From Alteripontixanthobacter maritimus (lineage in GTDB: Bacteria > Pseudomonadota > Alphaproteobacteria > Sphingomonadales > Sphingomonadaceae): a DNA stretch of 64,000 bases. Each line of letters begins with the position of its first letter. Position 1 is the stretch's first letter. Below, piece by piece: positions 59,932 to 64,000 of the stretch. Location: assembly GCF_003340475.1 (NCBI RefSeq), contig NZ_QBKA01000002.1, positions 1,435,501 through 1,499,500 on the forward strand. Reading direction: 5' to 3'. Below the pieces are notes generated by a model. It did no database searches. It was not told the DNA's origin and worked only from the letters and a program-made list of their open reading frames with translations. The translations under genes and the position numbers were made by a program.

Positions 59932-60115
59932 TTGACTCCCCAGATATCGCGGGAGAATTAAGGGGGCGGTATCAGCGAGTCAATCAATACCTATGCGAAG
60001 GAAAGACACCACGATATCTGATATTCTCCGAAACACATCGTCTTCAATTCTGTCCAAACTTTATCGACTACGTTAATTTTTGTGGCCGATAGAGAACTAT
60101 TGCAACTGATGCGAA
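59932..60115. promoter_or_regulatory. promoter region of the two-gene unit with a 9-bp inverted repeat
   Basis: CAGATATCG at 59941-59949 and CGATATCTG at 60012-60020 form an inverted repeat 62 bp apart, in the 184-bp spacer between the first gene of the pair and tRNA-Met. It may be an operator pair or a chance match. No further genes are seen. Confidence 0.35.
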
Positions 60116-60192
60116 TGGTAGCGGAGGAGGGACTTGAACCCCCGACACGCGGATTATGATTCCGCTGCTCTAACCAGCTGAGCTACTCCGCC
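60116..60192 (-). tRNA. tRNA-Met (CAT), elongator type
   Basis: A complete cloverleaf of 77 nt with encoded CCA. The acceptor stem is GGCGGAG with CTCCGCT (one G-T pair), the D arm AGCTCAGCTGGTTAGAGC, the anticodon stem GCGGA/TCCGC with loop ATCATAA (anticodon CAT), and the T arm GGGGGTTCAAGTCCC. The anticodon stem lacks the three G-C pairs of an initiator, and G1-T72 is paired, so it is not the initiator. A tRNA-Ile2 with modified C34 is less likely. The lower-GC pair lies at its 3' side. Confidence 0.93.
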
Positions 60193-60263
60193 CCATGGGG
60201 CTCGCTTGAGCGCGCGTGGCGCTGTTTGCGAAGGCGCGCGTTTAGGCTGCGCGGTGCAGGTGG

Positions 60264-60776
60264 TCAACCGCGAAACGGCCAGTCTTTCACCGCGTCCCAC
60301 GGTCCGCCCAGATAACGGTGCAACGCCAGCCCGCGAAAGGCGAAGCTGCGCGGTTCGATCTGGTCCGCCAGCTGTGCCTGCAATGCCTTAACAGCGTCCA
60401 GCGTCACCTTGTTCTGGATCGTGACATGCAGGCGCGGCGTGTGTTGGTCCTGCGCTGTGAGCAGGCCGTGCAAACGCTCTGCAATGCGATCGCGGACCGA
60501 CAGCATGGCGGGGCTGGTCAGTTTGAGGGCCGTGCCGCGGCCGAGGTTCAGCAGACCCTCCAGCTCGGCCGGGACAGGCGACATCTCGGCTGCGATACGA
60601 GCGCATTCGGCCCGAACTTCCTCTTCCGCAAAATGCGGGATGGCATGGAACAGCGTGACATGCGCTTCCAGGTGATTGCGTTCGGGCGGGAAGTGCTCGG
60701 TTCGCAGCGACGTCGCCCAGCGGTGCATGTCCTTTGGCAGCTGGGCGGTGAGGATCAGGGGCGCGTTATCGGTCAT
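60264..60776 (-). CDS. 2'-5' RNA ligase / cyclic phosphodiesterase family protein
   Basis: 170 residues from ATG 60776. A start 24 bases upstream is also open. Two H-x-T-x motifs are present: HVTL in EAHVTLFHAIP and HVTI in PRLHVTIQNKV. These are the catalytic pairs of the 2H phosphoesterase fold. The likely activity is on 2',3'-cyclic or 2'-5' RNA ends, but the substrate is unknown. It is the last gene of the run aspS, acpP, fabF, mltG, 54 bases after mltG. Confidence 0.85.
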   Translation of the reverse strand: MTDNAPLILTAQLPKDMHRWATSLRTEHFPPERNHLEAHVTLFHAIPHFAEEEVRAECARIAAEMSPVPAELEGLLNLGRGTALKLTSPAMLSVRDRIAERLHGLLTAQDQHTPRLHVTIQNKVTLDAVKALQAQLADQIEPRSFAFRGLALHRYLGGPWDAVKDWPFRG

Positions 60777-60830
60777 CCTTGGCCTCACGCGATCCGTCAT
60801 CCCAGCACAGGGGCAAACGGTCGCCTCGTG

Positions 60831-61802
60831 TCACATCTCGCCCCGTTTGCGGCGCAGGGCGAACCACTTGTCCACATTGGCGTTATGCTCTTCCAGCGTA
60901 TCGGCGAAGGCGTGGCCGCCCGTCCCGTCCGCCACCATGTAGCGCGCGCTGGTCTCGGCCGGGTTCAGGACCGCGGCGATACTCTCGCGGCCCGGATTGG
61001 TGATCGGACCCTTGGGCAGACCCGCCATCGAATAGGTGTTGTAGTCGTTGATCGCAGCGATTTCCGACTGGCGGATACGGCGGCCGAGCGGCTTGCCCTT
61101 GGTGATCGGGTAGATAATCGTCGGGTCGGCCTGCAGCAGCATGCCATCTTTCACCCGGTTGGAATACAGCCCGGCCACCATGCGCCGTTCCCGCGCTACG
61201 CCGGTTTCCTTCTCCACGATACTGGCAAGGATCACCGCCTCTTCCGGTGTTGACACCGCGATACCGGGTTTGCGCTGCGCCCATAGTTCGGCCAGCGTTT
61301 CGTCCATCGCCTGCTGCATCCGGGCGAGCACCGCGCCGCGCGGTTCGCCGCGTTCGAAGGCGTAGGTGTCGGGCAGGACGGAGCCTTCTGCCGGGGCCGC
61401 GATCTCGCCGGTCAGCAGCGGCTCCGCCATAAGCTTTTCCATCACGATGATGGACGGCGTGCCTTCCGGAATGGTCACGAACCGCCGGATGACATCGCCC
61501 GACTGGAAGGTATTGAGAATGGTCGAGGGGCTGGCACCGGCCGCGATCATAAATTCGCCCGCTTGTATCGGATCCCCACCGCCGAACAGTTTGGCGCGCA
61601 GCAGGAAGCCGTCGGCGTTCTCGATCAGGCCCTGTTCCTCAAGACTGTTCGCAACCGATGTCAGCGAGGACCCGGACGGCACGATGAAGGCGGTGTCCTC
61701 CTCCACCTGGGCGGAACCCCACCAGCCATAGGCGAAGATGCCGATGGCGATCAGCCCGGCGATCGCCAGTGCGATAAGGAACAGGCAACCGCGTTTGAAC
61801 AT
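60831..61802 (-). CDS. mltG: endolytic murein transglycosylase MltG
   Basis: 323 residues. One N-terminal membrane helix (LFLIALAIAGLIAIGIFAYG), a LysM-like region, then the YceG domain with AVILASIVEKETGVARER holding the catalytic Glu. YSNRVKDGMLLQADPTIIYP and LPKGPITNPGRESIAAVLNP are also diagnostic. It cleaves nascent glycan strands and sets their length. It starts 3 bases after the fabF stop, the common fabF-mltG pairing. Confidence 0.96.
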   Translation of the reverse strand: MFKRGCLFLIALAIAGLIAIGIFAYGWWGSAQVEEDTAFIVPSGSSLTSVANSLEEQGLIENADGFLLRAKLFGGGDPIQAGEFMIAAGASPSTILNTFQSGDVIRRFVTIPEGTPSIIVMEKLMAEPLLTGEIAAPAEGSVLPDTYAFERGEPRGAVLARMQQAMDETLAELWAQRKPGIAVSTPEEAVILASIVEKETGVARERRMVAGLYSNRVKDGMLLQADPTIIYPITKGKPLGRRIRQSEIAAINDYNTYSMAGLPKGPITNPGRESIAAVLNPAETSARYMVADGTGGHAFADTLEEHNANVDKWFALRRKRGEM

Positions 61803-61805
61803 GGC

Positions 61806-63068
61806 TCAGTCGGCCTGCTTCATAATGAGGCTGGCATTGGTTCCGCCGAAACCGAAGCTGTTGTTGAGCACAGCCTTCACCTGCCGCTTCTTCGCGGTGT
61901 GCGGCACCAGGTCCACGCCCTCGGTACCGTCGTCCGGATCATCAAGATTGAGTGTGGGCGGCACGATCTGGTCGCGCATGGCGAGGATACAGAAAATGCT
62001 TTCCACAGCGCCCGCGCCGCCGAGCAGGTGCCCGATGGCGGACTTGGTGCTGCTCATGCTGGCGCCGGTCAGATCGTCGCCCAGCACGCGCTTCACCGCC
62101 GCCAGTTCGATCGTGTCGGCCATGGTGGAGGTTCCGTGGGCGTTCACGTAATCGATATCGCCCGGCCCCATGCCCGCCTTCTTCAAGGCCATCCGCATGG
62201 CCAGTTCTGCGCCCCTGCCTTCGGGATGCGGGGCGGTGACGTGATAGGCGTCGCCCGACAGGCCGTAGCCCACGACTTCGGCATAGATAGTCGCGCCGCG
62301 CGCCTTGGCGTGTTCGTATTCCTCCAGCACGACCACGCCTGCGCCTTCGCCCATGACGAAGCCGTCGCGGTTCTTGTCGTAAGGCCGGCTGGCCTCGGTC
62401 GGGCGGTCGTTCATGGACATGTTGAGCGCGCGGGCCTGCGCGAAACCAGCCACGCCGAGCGGGTTGATGGTGCCTTCCGCCCCGCCCGCCAGCATGATGT
62501 CCGCATCGTCATCCTTGATCATGCGCGCAGCATCGCCGATCGAATGCGCGCCTGTCGAACAGGCGGTGACGACCGCGTGATTAGGCCCCATCAGTCCGTA
62601 TTTAATGGAGACCTGCCCGCTGATGAGGTTGATCAGACGGCCATGCACGAAATGCGGGCTGACCCGGCCGGGGCCACGCTCCGCCAGTACCAGCGACTCG
62701 CTTTCGATGCCCGGCAGCCCGCCGATGCCCGAACCGATAGAGCAGCCGGTGCGCTCCTTCAATTCGTCCGACATTTCGGTGAGCCCGGCATCTTCCAGCG
62801 CCTGCCCGGCGGCGTCGATGCCATAGACGATGAACGGATCGACCTGGCGCTGAACCTTGTGATCGACGCGCCTGTTCGCGTCGAACCCATATTCGTGGTC
62901 CGCCGGTTTCACTTCGCAGGCAATGGTGCATTTCTGGTCCGAAGCATCGAAGCGGGTAATCGGCCCGGCGCCGCTTTTGCCGGCGAGAATATTCGCCCAG
63001 GTCGTGTCGACATCGCCTCCCAGCGGAGTGACGAGACCCAGTCCGGTTACAACCACACGGCGCATCAA
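61806..63068 (-). CDS. fabF: 3-oxoacyl-ACP synthase II (KAS II)
   Basis: 420 residues. MRRVVVTGLGLVTPLG at the start, catalytic Cys in VVTACSTGAHSIGDA, His in NAHGTSTMADT, Lys in STKSAIGHLLGGAGA, and FGFGGTNAS near the end form the complete Cys-His-His site. It elongates acyl-ACP in type II fatty acid synthesis. It follows acpP, with two hairpins between. Confidence 0.98.
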   Translation of the reverse strand: MMRRVVVTGLGLVTPLGGDVDTTWANILAGKSGAGPITRFDASDQKCTIACEVKPADHEYGFDANRRVDHKVQRQVDPFIVYGIDAAGQALEDAGLTEMSDELKERTGCSIGSGIGGLPGIESESLVLAERGPGRVSPHFVHGRLINLISGQVSIKYGLMGPNHAVVTACSTGAHSIGDAARMIKDDDADIMLAGGAEGTINPLGVAGFAQARALNMSMNDRPTEASRPYDKNRDGFVMGEGAGVVVLEEYEHAKARGATIYAEVVGYGLSGDAYHVTAPHPEGRGAELAMRMALKKAGMGPGDIDYVNAHGTSTMADTIELAAVKRVLGDDLTGASMSSTKSAIGHLLGGAGAVESIFCILAMRDQIVPPTLNLDDPDDGTEGVDLVPHTAKKRQVKAVLNNSFGFGGTNASLIMKQAD

Positions 63069-63085
63069 ACTTCTCCTAAAACATC

Positions 63086-63117
63086 ACAGGCCCAACCCGC
63101 GTCGGGGTCGGGCCTGT
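63086..63117 (-). terminator. second hairpin in the acpP-fabF spacer
   Basis: ACAGGCCC (63086-63093) pairs with GGGCCTGT (63110-63117), with a C/G-rich loop that can pair further. On the minus strand a short TTTT stretch follows 3 bases later, just before the fabF ribosome site. Partial termination between acpP and fabF is plausible. Confidence 0.5.
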
Positions 63118-63122
63118 CAGGT

Positions 63123-63144
63123 CCCGCCCTTTACAAAGGGCGGG
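63123..63144 (-). terminator. first hairpin after acpP
   Basis: CCCGCCCTTT (63123-63132) pairs perfectly with AAAGGGCGGG (63135-63144). It begins 17 bases after the acpP stop. The T-run lies on the 5' side in the direction of acpP transcription, so it is not a standard terminator for acpP. It may stabilise the abundant acpP mRNA. Confidence 0.55.
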
Positions 63145-63161
63145 AAAAAGCTGTCAGGCGA

Positions 63162-63398
63162 TCAGCCCTTGTGCTCTTCGATATACTTGGTGGCGTCGCC
63201 CACGGTGGTGATCTTTTCCGCCGCATCGTCGGGGATTTCCACACCGAATTCTTCTTCGAACGCCATCACCAGTTCCACGATGTCGAGGCTGTCCGCGCCC
63301 AGATCGTCGATGAAGCTGGCTTCCTGGGTGACCTTGTCGGCCTCGACACCAAGATGCTCGACAACAATTTTCTGTACGCGTTCAGCAATATCGCTCAT
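63162..63398 (-). CDS. acpP: acyl carrier protein
   Basis: 78 residues from ATG 63398. The frame is open 30 bases upstream, but the family start [17 protein letters not shown] is here. The phosphopantetheine Ser37 is in [12 protein letters not shown]. The protein is highly acidic, as usual. It carries growing acyl chains for FabF and other enzymes. It precedes fabF and mltG. Confidence 0.98.
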   Translation of the reverse strand: MSDIAERVQKIVVEHLGVEADKVTQEASFIDDLGADSLDIVELVMAFEEEFGVEIPDDAAEKITTVGDATKYIEEHKG

Positions 63399-63515
63399 TT
63401 CATAGCCCTCATTCGTTCGGAAATTCAATTCGGCTTGGCCCTACTGAAGGGCGCGCACGGTGGCAAGAGGATGATGAGCCGGTAGCTCGCCCAACTCCGC
63501 CCGCTTGCGCGTCCC

Positions 63516-64000
63516 CTAGTGACTACCGCCTGCGCCGGGTGCGAACTCTTCCTTGTTCACGTCCTCTGTTTTCACCGCGTCCTGGATCACGCGGATGTGC
63601 ACATCGCGTAGCTGATCTTTCGTCACGGCCGACGGCGCGCCCATCATCAGATCCTGCGCCTTCTGGTTCAAGGGGAAAGCGATGACTTCACGGATGTTGG
63701 GCTCGTCCGCCAGCAGCATCACGATCCGGTCGATCCCCGGCGCGCTGCCGCCGTGCGGTGGTGCGCCCAGCTTGAATGCCTCGATCATGCCCGAGAAGTT
63801 CTCGTCCACTTCCGCGGCGGAATAGCCGGCGATCTCGAACGCCTTGTACATGATGTCCGGGCGGTGGTTCCGGATTGCTCCGCTCGACAGTTCATAGCCG
63901 TTGCAGACGATGTCGTATTGCCACGCCAATACGTCCAGCGGGTCCTTGGTTTCCAGCGCTTCCATGTCGCCCTGCGGCATGGAGAACGGATTGTGGCTGA
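63516..64000 (-). CDS. aspS: aspartyl-tRNA synthetase, C-terminal part (runs off the window)
   Basis: About 161 C-terminal codons. [33 protein letters not shown] (cited as [12 protein letters not shown] and SGAIRNH), and class II motif 3 in [27 protein letters not shown] are specific to bacterial-type AspRS. The 5' two-thirds lies beyond 64000. The tail ends in a short Gly/Ser/His stretch. Confidence 0.95.
   Translation of the reverse strand, partial: SHNPFSMPQGDMEALETKDPLDVLAWQYDIVCNGYELSSGAIRNHRPDIMYKAFEIAGYSAAEVDENFSGMIEAFKLGAPPHGGSAPGIDRIVMLLADEPNIREVIAFPLNQKAQDLMMGAPSAVTKDQLRDVHIRVIQDAVKTEDVNKEEFAPGAGGSH

Noticed and set aside
58019-60115. Integrative element with tRNA-end direct repeat (att site) next to tRNA-Met
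   Set aside because: I found no copy of the tRNA 3' end at the far side of the lower-GC segment and no integrase gene, so a classical integrative element cannot be claimed.
60116-60192. Initiator tRNA or tRNA-Ile2 reading of the CAT anticodon
   Set aside because: The anticodon stem lacks the three G-C pairs of the initiator and position 1 is paired. Body sequence resembles elongator tRNA-Met of alphaproteobacteria better than tRNA-Ile2.
61563-63485. 640-codon open frame antisense to mltG, fabF and acpP
   Set aside because: It covers three certain genes on the other strand, is rich in His, Arg and Gly as shadows are, and shows no domain.

Overview
The window is a high-GC chromosomal segment from an alphaproteobacterium, most likely a sphingomonad of the Erythrobacteraceae type. 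The evidence is the mdh-sucD-sucA-sucB-lpd order, a GTTC-N7-GTTC SOS box, a cobalamin-riboswitch-controlled B12 uptake operon, and a single long str-S10-spc-alpha ribosomal block. The placement is inferred from gene content and protein style, not from a database search.

Left end (1-6114): a stand-alone GIY-YIG protein, a clearly lower-GC gene for a nuclease-like protein, a 63-codon remnant of a second uvrA 3' end, and full-length uvrA with an SOS box just upstream. 6115-9970 holds a GH24 muramidase translationally coupled to a lipoprotein gene, then an M3 metallopeptidase gene interrupted by one in-frame TAG. 9967-15080 (minus strand) is a B12 uptake operon: riboswitch, btuB, btuF, btuC, btuD and a small conserved gene. 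The btuF signal peptide is encoded by a dispersed palindromic repeat. 15263-16937 holds a SleB-like cell-wall hydrolase and a small basic protein.

17212-25536 (plus) is a TCA-cycle cluster (mdh, sucD, sucA, sucB, lpd) with two small secreted or lipoprotein genes inserted and no sucC. 25605-30773 holds a PepSY membrane protein coupled to a TRIC-family channel, two tandem Arg/Tyr-rich exported paralogues, and a prolyl oligopeptidase.

30939-51900 (minus) is the ribosomal and translation superoperon, transcribed rpsL, rpsG, fusA, tuf, rpsJ, rplC, rplD, rplW, rplB, rpsS, rplV, rpsC, rplP, rpmC, rpsQ, rplN, rplX, rplE, rpsN, rpsH, rplF, rplR, rpsE, rpmD, rplO, secY, adk, (SRPBCC gene), rpsM, rpsK, rpoA, rplQ. 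It ends in a good intrinsic terminator. Several of its proteins carry long low-complexity extensions, and its spacers contain strong hairpins, including a near-perfect 36-bp inverted repeat between rpsL and rpsG.

52319-54277 (minus) is a lower-GC four-gene group: a membrane-anchored LuxR-type regulator, a helical small protein, a multi-spanning membrane protein and a MarR-like regulator. 54461-58018 holds a conserved HTH-like protein, a MocA/XdhC pair, and a RibB with an N-terminal helix-turn-helix and a degenerate GTP cyclohydrolase II domain. A palindrome lies directly upstream of this ribB. 58295-59931 is a lower-GC two-gene membrane-associated unit beside tRNA-Met(CAT). The right end (60264-64000, minus) carries a 2'-5' RNA ligase-like gene, mltG, fabF, acpP and the 3' part of aspS.

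The strongest candidates for something undescribed are the two-gene membrane unit next to tRNA-Met, the HTH-RibB with its upstream palindrome, and the giant inverted repeat inside the str operon. All functional proposals for these are inference.
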